From: Zhongshania marina
Lineage (GTDB): Bacteria; Pseudomonadota; Gammaproteobacteria; Pseudomonadales; Spongiibacteraceae
Reading direction: 5' to 3'
Assembly (NCBI RefSeq): GCF_002915595.1
Contig: NZ_PQGG01000024.1
Span: forward strand, 38,501-102,500
Length of the DNA stretch: 64,000 nt
The notes beneath the pieces were generated by a model. It ran no database searches. It saw only the letters and a program-made list of their open reading frames with translations, and had not been told where the DNA came from. The position numbers were made by a program, and so were the translations under genes. Of the stretch, positions 55,339 through 64,000 are shown piece by piece (within the stretch, counting starts at the first letter, position 1; every line of letters begins with the position of its first letter).

Positions 55339-56622
55339 TCAGCGGAGTGTAGCGAAAACACGTTCCGCAACATCTAAAGTGTCGTTAATATCGGCGTCAC
55401 TGTGGGCCGATGACAGAAAGCCTGCTTCGTAGGAGGCGGGGGCTAGGTAAACGCCACCTTCTAGCATGCCGTGGAAAAAGCGATTGAAGCGCTCGGTGTC
55501 GCAGGCCATGACTTGTTGGTAGTTGGTGATGTGTTCGGCATCGGTAAAAAATACCCCAAACATGCTGCCAACGTGGTTGCTGGTCATGGGGATGTTGGCA
55601 GCCTTGGCGCGCTCTCTTAAGCCTTCAACAAGCATATCGGTTGCGTGGAAAACTGGCTCGTAAAAGCCGTCCTTTTCGATGTGTTTTAGCATGCAAAGCC
55701 CGGCCGCCATCGCAATGGGATTGCCAGATAAGGTGCCAGCTTGGTAGACCGGCCCGCTGGGGGCAATGTGTTCCATGATTTCACGCTTGCCGCCGAACGC
55801 GGCTACCGGCATGCCGCCGCCTATGACTTTGCCCAGACAAGTCAGGTCTGCGCTCACGCCGTAATAGCCCTGCGCACCTTGCAGGCCTAGGCGGAAGCCG
55901 GTCATGACTTCATCAATAATGAAAACTGCACCGTTATCGTCGCAGCACTCTCTTAGGCATTCGAGAAAACCTGGTATGGGCGGTACGCAATTCATATTGC
56001 CGGCAACCGGTTCCACGATAATGCAGGCAACTTGTTCGCCATACTCGGCAAAGGCGGCGCGTACGCCGTCTATGTCGTTGTAGCTCAGGGTGATGGTGTG
56101 TTCTGCCAGTGCAGCGGGAACACCGGGCGAACTCGGTACGCCCATTGTTAGCGCGCCTGAGCCGGCTTTTATTAGCAAGGAGTCTGAGTGGCCGTGATAG
56201 CAGCCTTCAAATTTGATGATTTTGTCGCGTTTGGTATAACCCCGCGCAAGGCGGATGGCGCTCATGGTGGCTTCGGTGCCGGAGTTAACCATGCGAACCA
56301 TGTCCATGCCGGGCATGATACTGCAGAGCTTTTCGGCGAGCTGGGTTTCTATTTCTGTTGGTGCGCCAAAGCTAAGGCCTTTTTGGAGCTGGGCGGTAAC
56401 GCTTGCAATGACATCTGGGTGGGCGTGGCCGAGTAACATGGGGCCCCAAGACAATACATAATCGATGTACTTTTTACCCTCGGTGTCGAAGAGGTATGGT
56501 CCGGATGCGTGGTCGATAAATTTTGGCGTGCCGCCGACTGCTTTAAAGGCGCGCACCGGACTGTTGACGCCTCCGGGGATACGTTGGCGGGCGATTTCAA
56601 ATAAGTGTTCGGAGCTAGTCAT
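55339..56622 (-). CDS. hemL: Glutamate-1-semialdehyde 2,1-aminomutase
   Basis: 427 residues, typical length. Forms 5-aminolevulinate in the C5 pathway. Visible: [20 protein letters not shown] at the start, [20 protein letters not shown] near residue 138, [20 protein letters not shown] with the PLP Asp, and the Schiff-base lysine in [20 protein letters not shown]. Nine nt before hemB, so co-transcribed. It is 81 nt downstream of hemJ on the same strand. Confidence 0.97.
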   Translation of the reverse strand: MTSSEHLFEIARQRIPGGVNSPVRAFKAVGGTPKFIDHASGPYLFDTEGKKYIDYVLSWGPMLLGHAHPDVIASVTAQLQKGLSFGAPTEIETQLAEKLCSIMPGMDMVRMVNSGTEATMSAIRLARGYTKRDKIIKFEGCYHGHSDSLLIKAGSGALTMGVPSSPGVPAALAEHTITLSYNDIDGVRAAFAEYGEQVACIIVEPVAGNMNCVPPIPGFLECLRECCDDNGAVFIIDEVMTGFRLGLQGAQGYYGVSADLTCLGKVIGGGMPVAAFGGKREIMEHIAPSGPVYQAGTLSGNPIAMAAGLCMLKHIEKDGFYEPVFHATDMLVEGLRERAKAANIPMTSNHVGSMFGVFFTDAEHITNYQQVMACDTERFNRFFHGMLEGGVYLAPASYEAGFLSSAHSDADINDTLDVAERVFATLR

Positions 56623-56703
56623 ATAAAGATCTTAATTGTGAAAAGTGTATGCGGGCATTATCCCGCGCTGGGTACATTATCGCTAGTGCGGGGTTGACTG
56701 GGC

Positions 56704-57123
56704 TCAAAAGGGTTTGAGTACCACCAGCAATACAATGGCAAATAGGGCGATAACAGGGGCTTCATTAAACCAGCGATAAAAAACGTGTTGGCGCTGATTG
56801 CTGTCGTTGGCAAAAACTTTAACTAGGTGGCCGCAGTATAAGTGGTAGGCAACAAGCCCAATAACGAAGAGTAATTTTAAGTGCAGCCAACCAGCCTGCA
56901 GGTAGTAATCAATATTCGGTGCGATCAGTAAAGCGCCAAACACGATGGTTAATACCGCAAAGGGGCTGATGAAACGGTAGAGCTTACGCTCCATGGTTTT
57001 TAGGTGATTACGGGTTGCTTGATCTTCCGCCATTGCATGGTAAACAAATAATCTAGGCAGGTAGAAAATGCCGGCAAACCAGCAAATGACGGCAATAATG
57101 TGGAAGGCTTTTAACCAAAGCAT
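56704..57123 (-). CDS. hemJ: Protoporphyrinogen oxidase HemJ
   Basis: 139 residues with four membrane helices: AFHIIAVICWFAGIFYLPRL carries the conserved His and is the family hallmark; SPFAVLTIVFGALLIAP, LHLKLLFVIGLVAYHLYCGH and the last APVIALFAIVLLVVL follow. This is the UPF0093/HemJ family, which oxidises protoporphyrinogen IX to protoporphyrin IX in bacteria lacking HemG/HemY. It stands immediately upstream of hemL and hemB on the same strand, agreeing with the haem assignment. Confidence 0.88.
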   Translation of the reverse strand: MLWLKAFHIIAVICWFAGIFYLPRLFVYHAMAEDQATRNHLKTMERKLYRFISPFAVLTIVFGALLIAPNIDYYLQAGWLHLKLLFVIGLVAYHLYCGHLVKVFANDSNQRQHVFYRWFNEAPVIALFAIVLLVVLKPF

Positions 57124-57333
57124 GATGATTTACCTAGCTTATTTGTACGGGGTGCCGTGGCATAAAGCGACGTTAAGCAGTCGCATTGCGCCGTTTGGAT
57201 AAAATCACGTTTCTGAGCACTGGGTGTTGTCGGTGAATTAGCATACAATATCTGTCAGCCAATTGCGGCCCGCCGCACCATTTTTATCGGCACATTCTGA
57301 TTAAGCTCTGCCGCCTGCACAGGCCCCTATTGC

Positions 57334-58755
57334 ATGACTGCCAATCGTAAACGTACCCAGACTGCTCGCAGACTTCGTCTGTGGTGGACGCTGGGCAACC
57401 GTCATACGCGTCGGCAATTGGGTACCGTAGAAGACTGGAAAACCCGCGGTGTATTTTGGTTTGGGGCCTTAACTGTTGGTCTGGTTATCCAAAGTTTCGC
57501 GTGGTTGTCGGAAGAAAGCTTCTCAATTACCCAGCATGTTTTTGATCGCTACCCCTATGCTTTTTTGGTAATCACCCCCTTTGGGCTAATGGCTATTGTG
57601 TGGGTAATGAATTTAGGGGGAAAGGCGGCCAGAGGCAGTGGTATTCCGCAGGTACTGCTGGCGCATAAGCAGAGCTATCACTGGTTGCGTGGTCCGTTTC
57701 TGTCATTGCGAGTGGCCATATTAAAAGTGCTGTTAACCTGCGCCGGCTTATTGGTCGGTGCAACGGTTGGGCGAGAGGGACCGAGTGTTCATGTTGGCGC
57801 GGCTTTAATGTATAAATTTGGCACTTGGGCCAAGTTGAAACAGCGTCAAGTGGAAAGCAGTTTGATTGTTGCCGGCGGTGCTGCAGGGGTGTCGGCAGCG
57901 TTTAACGCGCCGCTGGCGGGTATCGTGTTTGCAATTGAAGAGCTTCAGCAGTCGATGGAGGCGCGAACCACTGGTACATTTATTATGGCGATCATTCTCT
58001 CGGGGGTGGTTGTACTGGCATTTGCTGGGCACTATAGCTATTTTGGTGTTCCCGATGTCACGGCAATGCCCTTGTCTGATTACCCTTATATTATTGGGGT
58101 AAGCGTAGTCTGTGGTTTGCTGGGTGGCTTGTTTAGTTTGTTTTTAGTGCAGGGTAATCGGGCTATAGCACCCTTTGTAACGCGGCGACCACTGCGAGTC
58201 GCGTTTATTATCGGTATATTTTTAGCTGGTATGGCGATTCTGTCCGGTGGCCTTACGATGGGTAGCGGCTATGTAGAGGCAAAAGCCCTGCTGGCAGGGC
58301 AGGCGGAAGGTAGTTGGTTGACCGCGGGTGGTAAAATACTGGCAACCTTGCTGACGTACTTCAGTGGCGTGCCCGGTGGTATTTTTTCACCGAGTTTGGC
58401 GGCAGGTGCTGAGCTTGGTTCGGTGATGGGCCCCCTATTTCCACAGGTGCCTGCGGTATCGTTAATTTTGGTTGGCATGGCCAGTTATTTTGCGGGGGTA
58501 GTGCAGCGGCCGATTACCGCATTTGTTATTGTGTTGGAACTGACGGGTAATAATCATGACATACTGCCCGCATTAATGGTCAGTGCACTTGTGGCAACAG
58601 CGGTGTCGAAGCTCGTAATGACGGAGCCGGTGTACCACGTATTAGCAAGAGATTTAGTGCGTAGCTGGGATTACTTGCTGCGTGAAAAGGAAGAGTCAGG
58701 TTTGGCAGTGGCGACAGATAAGCCCCTTGCTGAGCAAAAGAATGAACAGCGTTAA
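57334..58755 (+). CDS. CLC-type chloride channel/transporter
   Basis: 473 residues, inner membrane. CLC selectivity motifs: GSGIPQVL near residue 106, GREGPSVHVGAAL near 149 with the gating Glu, and GGIFSPSLAAGAELG near 349; E203-type proton Glu is plausible in VFAIEELQQSMEA. These suggest a Cl-/H+ exchanger. No CBS domain is attached; the C-terminus is a short charged tail. It is followed by argC after 15 nt, possibly co-transcribed, though the functions are unrelated. Confidence 0.92.
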   Translation: MTANRKRTQTARRLRLWWTLGNRHTRRQLGTVEDWKTRGVFWFGALTVGLVIQSFAWLSEESFSITQHVFDRYPYAFLVITPFGLMAIVWVMNLGGKAARGSGIPQVLLAHKQSYHWLRGPFLSLRVAILKVLLTCAGLLVGATVGREGPSVHVGAALMYKFGTWAKLKQRQVESSLIVAGGAAGVSAAFNAPLAGIVFAIEELQQSMEARTTGTFIMAIILSGVVVLAFAGHYSYFGVPDVTAMPLSDYPYIIGVSVVCGLLGGLFSLFLVQGNRAIAPFVTRRPLRVAFIIGIFLAGMAILSGGLTMGSGYVEAKALLAGQAEGSWLTAGGKILATLLTYFSGVPGGIFSPSLAAGAELGSVMGPLFPQVPAVSLILVGMASYFAGVVQRPITAFVIVLELTGNNHDILPALMVSALVATAVSKLVMTEPVYHVLARDLVRSWDYLLREKEESGLAVATDKPLAEQKNEQR

Positions 58756-58770
58756 GAGAGGAATATTCGG

Positions 58771-59811
58771 GTGTTAAAAGTTGGAATAGTAGGCGGTACA
58801 GGCTACACCGGTGCAGAGTTGCTACGTTTATTGTCTACCCATGCCGAGGCTGAGGTGGCGATGATTACCTCCCGCGCTGAAGACGGTGTTGCCGTTGATG
58901 AATTGTTTCCGAGTTTGCGCGGTGCTATTGATCTGCGTTTTACCGCGCCGGATGTAAACGCGCTGGCGAGTTGTGACGTGGTATTTTTTGCGACACCCCA
59001 TAATGTCGCGATGAATATGGTGCCTGAACTATTGGCGGCGGGAACGCGTATCGTGGACCTGTCGGCGGATTTCCGAATCAGCGACGCAGCGCTTTGGTCT
59101 AAATGGTACAACGAAGAGCACGTGTGCCCAGATGTGTTGGCGACAGCGGTTTACGGCTTGCCAGAGCGCAATGCAGCTAAGATTCGCGATGCAAAGCTGA
59201 TTGCCTGCCCTGGCTGTTATCCAACAGCGGTGGAGCTTGGGCTGATTCCACTGCTTGAACAGAAGTTGGTTGACCCTAAGCGTTTGATTGCGAGTGCTGC
59301 GTCGGGTGTGAGTGGCGCAGGGCGTCAGGCCAAGCTAGATAATATTTATGCGGAATTGTCTGAAAGCTTTAAGGCCTATGGTGTGGCGGGGCACCGTCAT
59401 TTGCCTGAAATTGAGCAGGAGTTGGCTTTAGCTGCTGAGGGGCCGGTTAATCTTACCTTTACGCCGCACTTGTTGCCGCAGGTGCGTGGCATTCACGCCA
59501 CCTTGTTTTCAGAGTTGCTGGATCCGGCGGTATCTTTGGATGAGCTGCAGTTTATGTTCGAAAAGCGCTACGCCGACGCCCCGTTTGTTGATGTAATGCC
59601 TTTGGGCAGTTTGCCGCAAACCCGCTCGGTACGGGGTGCAAACACCTGCCGCTTGGCGCTGTACCGTCCGCAGAATAGAGATACCGTGGTGGTCTTGTCG
59701 GTTATCGATAACTTGGTGAAGGGCGCTTCTGGTCAGGCTATTCAGAATATGAATATTATGTTCGGCTTGCCAGAGACAATGGGGCTGCAGGGCTTGGCCT
59801 TGCTGCCGTAG
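58771..59811 (+). CDS. argC: N-acetyl-gamma-glutamyl-phosphate reductase
   Basis: 346 residues from GTG 58771 with AGAGAGGAA upstream. Rossmann start [20 protein letters not shown]; catalytic Cys in [18 protein letters not shown] near residue 150; [17 protein letters not shown]; and [13 protein letters not shown] with the catalytic His. Third step of arginine biosynthesis. In Pseudomonas argC is close to erpA, anmK and tyrS, as here. No dedicated terminator; the next promoter (erpA) starts about 20 nt after the stop. Confidence 0.96.
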   Translation: MLKVGIVGGTGYTGAELLRLLSTHAEAEVAMITSRAEDGVAVDELFPSLRGAIDLRFTAPDVNALASCDVVFFATPHNVAMNMVPELLAAGTRIVDLSADFRISDAALWSKWYNEEHVCPDVLATAVYGLPERNAAKIRDAKLIACPGCYPTAVELGLIPLLEQKLVDPKRLIASAASGVSGAGRQAKLDNIYAELSESFKAYGVAGHRHLPEIEQELALAAEGPVNLTFTPHLLPQVRGIHATLFSELLDPAVSLDELQFMFEKRYADAPFVDVMPLGSLPQTRSVRGANTCRLALYRPQNRDTVVVLSVIDNLVKGASGQAIQNMNIMFGLPETMGLQGLALLP

Positions 59812-59828
59812 TTTGCTGTTAGGGCTTT

Positions 59829-59863
59829 AATACTTGACTAAATTAGTCGGGAAAGCCGATAAT
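59829..59863 (+). promoter_or_regulatory. erpA promoter with IscR type 1-like site
   Basis: ATACTTGACTAAATTAGTCG (59830-59849) then GGAAAG: the TTGACT...AGTCGGG pattern of the type 1 [2Fe-2S]-IscR site. TTGACT (59834-59839) is also the -35, with -10 GATAAT (59858-59863) after 18 bp, so binding would block polymerase. E. coli erpA has a site of this kind. Confidence 0.7.
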
Positions 59864-59875
59864 TACGTCAGTTGT

Positions 59876-59891
59876 GGTACAAATTTGTACC
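59876..59891. promoter_or_regulatory. Perfect 16-bp palindrome in the erpA leader
   Basis: GGTACAAATTTGTACC, perfectly self-complementary, between the erpA -10 and its SD, centred about 29 nt before the ATG. It looks like the binding site of a second dimeric regulator; identity unknown. Confidence 0.5.
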
Positions 59892-59912
59892 AATGTAGTA
59901 GCGAGGTGATAT

Positions 59913-60266
59913 ATGTCTGCGGTTGAACAATTCACGCCGTCAGTCCTAACATTGACGGATAAGGCGGTGGCAAAGGTTAGAAGCCTAGTCGAGTCAGAAG
60001 CTAACGATGATTTGAAGTTACGCGTATTTGTTACTGGTGGTGGTTGCTCTGGATTTCAGTACGGTTTCACATTTGATGAAATTGCTGAAGAAGATGACAC
60101 GCTGGTGCAGCGCGATGGCGTTACTGTGCTGGTCGATCCATTAAGTTATCAGTACATTGACGGTGCGCAGGTTGATTACACAGAGGGGCTTGAGGGCTCG
60201 CGCTTTGTGGTCAGCAATCCAAATGCGAGTACCACCTGTGGTTGTGGGTCTTCGTTTTCGGTTTAG
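59913..60266 (+). CDS. erpA: Iron-sulphur cluster insertion protein ErpA
   Basis: 117 residues, A-type carrier. The three cluster cysteines are in [12 protein letters not shown] and [26 protein letters not shown] is the family core. ErpA delivers Fe-S clusters to enzymes such as IspG/IspH. SD GAGGTG precedes ATG 59913. The promoter carries an IscR type 1-like site, so expression should respond to cluster status. A TCGGCC/GGCCGA hairpin after the gene lacks a T-run. Confidence 0.95.
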   Translation: MSAVEQFTPSVLTLTDKAVAKVRSLVESEANDDLKLRVFVTGGGCSGFQYGFTFDEIAEEDDTLVQRDGVTVLVDPLSYQYIDGAQVDYTEGLEGSRFVVSNPNASTTCGCGSSFSV

Positions 60267-60349
60267 TTTTATCTCGGCCTGACGCTCGTTGGGCCGATCT
60301 GTGTACCATTCTCTTTCTTATTTCCCGTGCTGTTCGATTTTGCATCTAA

Positions 60350-61471
60350 TTATGCAGGATAAATTGCGCCCAGTATGCGTGGTCCGTCGGCGCCGGTAAC
60401 AGCCGGAACGTTGCCAGGAAGCTGGTTTAGCGTTTGTTTGGCTAGCCATGCAAATGCTACCGCTTCTACCCAGTCGGGTGGAATGCCAAGCATGCGGGTA
60501 TCTTCAACTCGACGGTCGGGAAGTAGCGCGCTAATACGTTTGCAAAGTGCGAGGTTGGCGCTGCCGCCGCCGCATATAAAAACCGGTGTCGTGCCTGCGC
60601 TGGACTTTTCTATGGCATCGCTAATACTGCGCGCCGTGAGTTCCAATAATGTTGCCTGCACATTCTCTGGCGCAATGCTCGGGAAATGGCGTAAAGCATC
60701 GAAAATGGATTGTTGATTGAATTGCTCGCGTCCTGTGCTTTTGGGGCCAGATTGGGCGTAAAACGGCAGCTGTAAAAAGTGCTCTAATAATTCTGCATCG
60801 GATTTGCCGCTGGCTGCCCAGTTGCCGTCGCGATCAAAGTCTTGCCCTAGGCTAGTGTGTATCCAGCTATCCATCAGTACATTGCCGGGTCCGGTATCGA
60901 AACCGATAACATCGCCATTTATCTTTAGAAGGCTAATATTGGCCATGCCGCCAATATTTAGAATAACGCGCTCTTCGTTCTCGCTAGCAAATGCCGCGGC
61001 GTGAAAGGCGGGTACCAGTGGTGCTCCCTGGCCGCCGGCGGCAATATCGCGCCGTCGAAAATCGGCGATGGTGGTGATACCACTTAATTCCGCGATTGTA
61101 TTCGGATCGCCAATTTGCAAGGTAAATGCTTGATTTCTATTTCGTGTGGCGTCTGGTGGGCGGTGTCTCACAGTCTGGCCGTGGCTGCCAATTGCGGTGA
61201 CGTCGGCGGGGCTGATACTCGCACTGGTGCAGAGTTGCAGAGCAGCATTGGCGAACACGCGGCCGATTTCTCGATCGGTTTTGCCGAGTAGCTCTATCTC
61301 GTCGGTGCTCGAAGCGCAGAGCGTGAGTATGTCTGTTTTTAGCTCGGCTGGCAGAATTGCCGAAATGCTGTGTTCGAAGTGGATATTGTCATCTTCATCG
61401 ACGCTAATTAGCGCTGCGTCGATGCCGTCTAGGCTAGTGCCGGACATCAATCCAATATACTTCGACACCAT
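60350..61471 (-). CDS. anmK: Anhydro-N-acetylmuramic acid kinase
   Basis: 373 residues. YIGLMSGTSLDGIDAALISV is the N-terminal ATP/sugar motif; GSHGQTVRHRPPDATRN, TIADFRRRDIAAGGQGAPLV and NIGGMANISLLKINGDVIGF follow the family order; GFDTGPGNVLMD holds catalytic residues. It phosphorylates and opens 1,6-anhydroMurNAc in peptidoglycan recycling. Its ATG shares one base with the TAA of the upstream M23 peptidase gene (TAATG), so the two cell-wall genes are translationally coupled. Confidence 0.95.
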   Translation of the reverse strand: MVSKYIGLMSGTSLDGIDAALISVDEDDNIHFEHSISAILPAELKTDILTLCASSTDEIELLGKTDREIGRVFANAALQLCTSASISPADVTAIGSHGQTVRHRPPDATRNRNQAFTLQIGDPNTIAELSGITTIADFRRRDIAAGGQGAPLVPAFHAAAFASENEERVILNIGGMANISLLKINGDVIGFDTGPGNVLMDSWIHTSLGQDFDRDGNWAASGKSDAELLEHFLQLPFYAQSGPKSTGREQFNQQSIFDALRHFPSIAPENVQATLLELTARSISDAIEKSSAGTTPVFICGGGSANLALCKRISALLPDRRVEDTRMLGIPPDWVEAVAFAWLAKQTLNQLPGNVPAVTGADGPRILGAIYPA

Positions 61472-62817
61472 TAGCCAGCGTCAATATTGTTGTAACTGCG
61501 CTGGGCAGCGTAGGTTTTTAGCTGGAGTTGCATGCCAGAAATCTGGCTTTTGAAAATTGACATCTCGCCAGCACTCACCTTGGTCGGTGGCGGTAGCTTG
61601 GTGACGATTGTTGCAGGATTGCGATGTACGCCATTAACTAAAAATTCGTAGTGCAGGTGTGGTCCCGTCGCGTAGCCAGTGGAGCCCACCCAGCCAATTG
61701 TCTCACGCTGTCGAACTCGCTCGCCTTTTGACACGGCGCGCTTATGTAAATGCAGGTATTTGGTGATATAGGCCTCACCGTGTTTGATGAACACGTAGTT
61801 GCCGTTTGCTTTTGAGTAGCCTGCGTCTGAAACTCGGCCATCGCCGGCTGCATATACCGGCGTTCCGCGGGGGGCTGCGTAGTCTATGCCGCGGTGTGGG
61901 CGTACGGTTTTAAACACTGGGTGTAAGCGTTTGGGGTTGAACCCAGAGCTGATGCGTGTGAAGTCTAGTGGCGCGCGCAAAAATGCCTTGCGCATGCTTT
62001 CGCCGCTTTCAGAGAAATAGTCGACATCGCCACGGCTATTTATATAGCGATAGGCTTGAAACGAGCGGCCTTGGTTGAAGTATTGCGCCGCGAGAATTTG
62101 CCCGCTGCCTAGGCGTTCGCCATTTAAGTAAAGCTCTTCATATATAACAATGAAGTAATCATCTTTGCGAACGTCGTATACGAAATCCAAGACGCCACCG
62201 AAAATATTGGCGAGCTCCATAATAATGCTTTGATTTACGCCGGCGTCTTGCGCAGCCTTATACAGCGACGAGGTGATGGTTGCGCTGGCGACGCGCTGGC
62301 GAATTTCGGGGGTTTCTGCAAGCTCGGTAGTGCCAAAGCCCGTTACGCCGCGCTCAAAAACAAGGCTGTTAAGTTTGTCTATTTGGTAGCTCAAGGCGGC
62401 GAGTTTGCCGCCATCATCTATTTGGAATGATAACTTCTGTCCCGGACGGATCTTGTTCAGTGCTTTCGCCTTGGGTGCTGTTGTGAGCAATTCATGAAGA
62501 TCTTGGGGGGTGAGATCTGCGCGGCTAAAGATGGCAGAAAGTGAGTCCCCAGATTTTACCTGTACTTCAGTCCAGGGTTTTTCGGTTTCTTCTATTATAG
62601 GTGCAGTGTCTGTTGAGCTGCTGGCGGCTCTTGTTGGACTGAGCTCTAGGTTGAGTGGAATTGCAGTGCGTTTTGCTTCGGCATTTTCGCCTGGCAATAG
62701 TAGTAGGGACAAACCAAGTGCGATAAGAGTCGATGCAGCAAGAGCCAAATGGCGTCGCGGAAATTTGCCGTTTGTGCCTTTGCGAACGGCGTGCCTTTTG
62801 GGTATCCAGTTTTGCAT
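61471..62817 (-). CDS. M23 peptidoglycan endopeptidase (MepM-like)
   Basis: 448 residues. An N-terminal membrane anchor (LALAASTLIALGLSLLLLPG) puts the protein in the periplasm. An OapA/LysM-like domain starts at VKSGDSLSAIFSRADLTPQD; the C-terminal lysostaphin-type domain has the zinc ligands in PHRGIDYAAPRGTPVYAAGD and GPHLHYEFLVNG plus ITKYLHLHK. Complete catalytic motifs imply an active DD-endopeptidase that opens crosslinks for wall growth. It precedes anmK with a one-base overlap; the same pair lies beside tyrS in Pseudomonas. Confidence 0.92.
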   Translation of the reverse strand: MQNWIPKRHAVRKGTNGKFPRRHLALAASTLIALGLSLLLLPGENAEAKRTAIPLNLELSPTRAASSSTDTAPIIEETEKPWTEVQVKSGDSLSAIFSRADLTPQDLHELLTTAPKAKALNKIRPGQKLSFQIDDGGKLAALSYQIDKLNSLVFERGVTGFGTTELAETPEIRQRVASATITSSLYKAAQDAGVNQSIIMELANIFGGVLDFVYDVRKDDYFIVIYEELYLNGERLGSGQILAAQYFNQGRSFQAYRYINSRGDVDYFSESGESMRKAFLRAPLDFTRISSGFNPKRLHPVFKTVRPHRGIDYAAPRGTPVYAAGDGRVSDAGYSKANGNYVFIKHGEAYITKYLHLHKRAVSKGERVRQRETIGWVGSTGYATGPHLHYEFLVNGVHRNPATIVTKLPPPTKVSAGEMSIFKSQISGMQLQLKTYAAQRSYNNIDAG

Positions 62818-62950
62818 AGTCTAATTACTAAATGCCTGTTGATGGTTTTTTACGCAGTATAACAAATGTACTGCGTGCTTAAAGCCCGTAAAAACCGAAA
62901 CTTAAAGTAGATTCTAGCTTGGGCGGGCCGGCCTGTCAGCTTTTCGCGGT

Positions 62951-62978
62951 TTGCATTTGTTGTCGGTTGTTGTATCTT
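62951..62978 (+). promoter_or_regulatory. Candidate tyrS promoter
   Basis: TTGCAT (62951-62956), 16 bp, TATCTT (62973-62978), about 80 nt before the tyrS ATG. Moderate match; spacing slightly short. Confidence 0.35.
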
Positions 62979-63056
62979 GCCGGCTCTTCGGTATTTTCCT
63001 AATTTTGCAGATTGCCTATATGGTGATTTGCGCTTCTTATATATGAAGGTCGGTGT

Positions 63057-64000
63057 ATGACAGCAGTAAATGCAGATTTACTCACTGAGTTAGAGGCAAG
63101 AGGTCTGGTTGCGCAGATGACTGGTGAGAATGGCTTGGGTGAGTATCTCTCTGAGGGCTCGCGCACACTGTATTGTGGTTTTGATCCGACCGCCGACAGT
63201 CTCCATATTGGTCATCTTGTACCTTTATTAGCGCTGCGTCGTTTTCAGCAGGCAGGCCATAAGCCCATCGCCTTGGTTGGTGGAGCGACAGGGCTTATTG
63301 GTGATCCAAGTTTTAAGGCGCAGGAGCGGCAATTAAATACGCCTGATGTAGTGGCTGGTTGGGTTGATCGTCTAAAAGCGCAGGTTTCACGGTTTATTGA
63401 TTTTGATTGTGGCGAAAACTCCGCTGAGGTGGCCAATAACCTAGATTGGTTTGGTCCTATGTCGGCGCTTGAATTTTTGCGTGATATTGGTAAGCACTTC
63501 TCTGTAAATAGCATGATTGCCAAGGAGTCGGTAAAGCAGCGTATAAATAGAGAGGGCTCTGGTATCTCGTTTACCGAGTTCAGTTATTCGCTATTACAGG
63601 GTATGGATTTCTCAGAGCTATATAAGAGGCACGGTTGCACCTTGCAACTGGGTGGCTCAGATCAGTGGGGAAATATAATCGCGGGGGTGGATCTCGCTCG
63701 TCGCCAGCATGGTGCCGCGGTTCATGGTTTAACTATGCCACTGGTGACGAAAGCAGATGGTACAAAGTTTGGTAAAACCGAATCGGGCACCATTTGGCTT
63801 GATCCAGCCAAGACATCACCGTATGCCTTTTATCAATTCTGGCTTGGCACGGCAGATGCGGACGTATACAAATTCCTTCGCTACTTCACATTTTTGTCTC
63901 TCGCAGATATCGATGCTATCGAGCTTGAGGATCGCTCTGTCGGCAAGCCGGCGGCGCAGCGAGTGCTTGCCGAAGAAATGACCCGCTTGATTCACGGCGT
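63057..64000 (+). CDS. tyrS: Tyrosyl-tRNA synthetase, C-terminus cut by window end
   Basis: The frame is open from ATG 63057 to the right edge (314 codons). Class I catalytic domain: [20 protein letters not shown] with the HIGH motif, [20 protein letters not shown], the tyrosine-binding region [37 protein letters not shown], and the KMSKS-like [14 protein letters not shown] near residue 240. The missing part is the S4 RNA-binding domain. AAGG lies eight bases before the start. Gene order anmK-M23-tyrS is as in Pseudomonas, where an rRNA operon follows. Confidence 0.96.
   Translation, partial: MTAVNADLLTELEARGLVAQMTGENGLGEYLSEGSRTLYCGFDPTADSLHIGHLVPLLALRRFQQAGHKPIALVGGATGLIGDPSFKAQERQLNTPDVVAGWVDRLKAQVSRFIDFDCGENSAEVANNLDWFGPMSALEFLRDIGKHFSVNSMIAKESVKQRINREGSGISFTEFSYSLLQGMDFSELYKRHGCTLQLGGSDQWGNIIAGVDLARRQHGAAVHGLTMPLVTKADGTKFGKTESGTIWLDPAKTSPYAFYQFWLGTADADVYKFLRYFTFLSLADIDAIELEDRSVGKPAAQRVLAEEMTRLIHG

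Noticed and set aside
62846..62874. Hairpin ACGCAGTA...TACTGCGT upstream of the M23 gene as a terminator
   Set aside because: The T-run is on the wrong side for both strands; at most an operator-like repeat.

Overview
The window reads as chromosome of a gammaproteobacterium related to Pseudomonas, most likely a marine Cellvibrionales/Spongiibacteraceae-type organism (inference from gene content and order). Base composition is moderate in GC. The order dksA-gluQ-cbrX-cbrA-cbrB-(crcZ-like sRNA)-pcnB-folK-panB-panC-panD-acs, and separately argC-erpA-anmK-M23 peptidase-tyrS, matches the Pseudomonas chromosome as I remember it. No rRNA, tRNA, CRISPR array or phage is visible.

1-10.8 kb: acyl-CoA catabolism. 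An acyl-CoA dehydrogenase (cut by the left edge), a hotdog thioesterase and a nitronate-monooxygenase-like flavoprotein run leftward. An acyl-CoA ligase, two tandem paralogous TonB-dependent receptors, an acyl-CoA dehydrogenase and an enoyl-CoA hydratase/isomerase run rightward.

11-23.4 kb: accessory redox region. It holds three paralogous multihaem c-type cytochrome lipoproteins resembling the RoxA/RoxB rubber oxygenases. One is two-haem and frameshifted; two carry an extra N-terminal CxxCH. Between them lie a TlpA thioredoxin-DUF4266-DUF3570-ApbE operon and a small AT-rich insert of unknown genes. A FadH-type 2,4-dienoyl-CoA reductase follows. My working model is extracytoplasmic oxidative cleavage of an unsaturated hydrophobic polymer or lipid, uptake of fragments by the TonB receptors, CoA activation, and beta-oxidation.

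25.8-38.6 kb: gdhA, a SulP transporter with two small genes, a decayed gene, pckA, a ribbon-helix-helix regulator, an HDOD protein, an ABC-F ATPase, a FolM-like reductase and acs. The pckA promoter and the regulator's own promoter share the same 8-bp half-sites around their -10 boxes.

38.7-50.2 kb: the pantothenate/folate/poly(A) polymerase block and the CbrAB two-component system. The cbrB-pcnB gap holds a sigma-54 promoter, three TGTTAC/GTAAC boxes and a short A-rich transcript with terminator: a compact CrcZ-like sRNA. Both TonB receptors and the first RoxA-like gene carry AATAATAA just upstream of their start sites, so the carbon-catabolite circuit may control this island.

50.3-64 kb: housekeeping genes: aminotransferase, truncated haemoglobin, Nudix hydrolase, outer-membrane protein, hemB-hemL-hemJ, CLC chloride transporter, argC, erpA (with an IscR type 1-like site), anmK, an M23 endopeptidase and tyrS (cut by the right edge).
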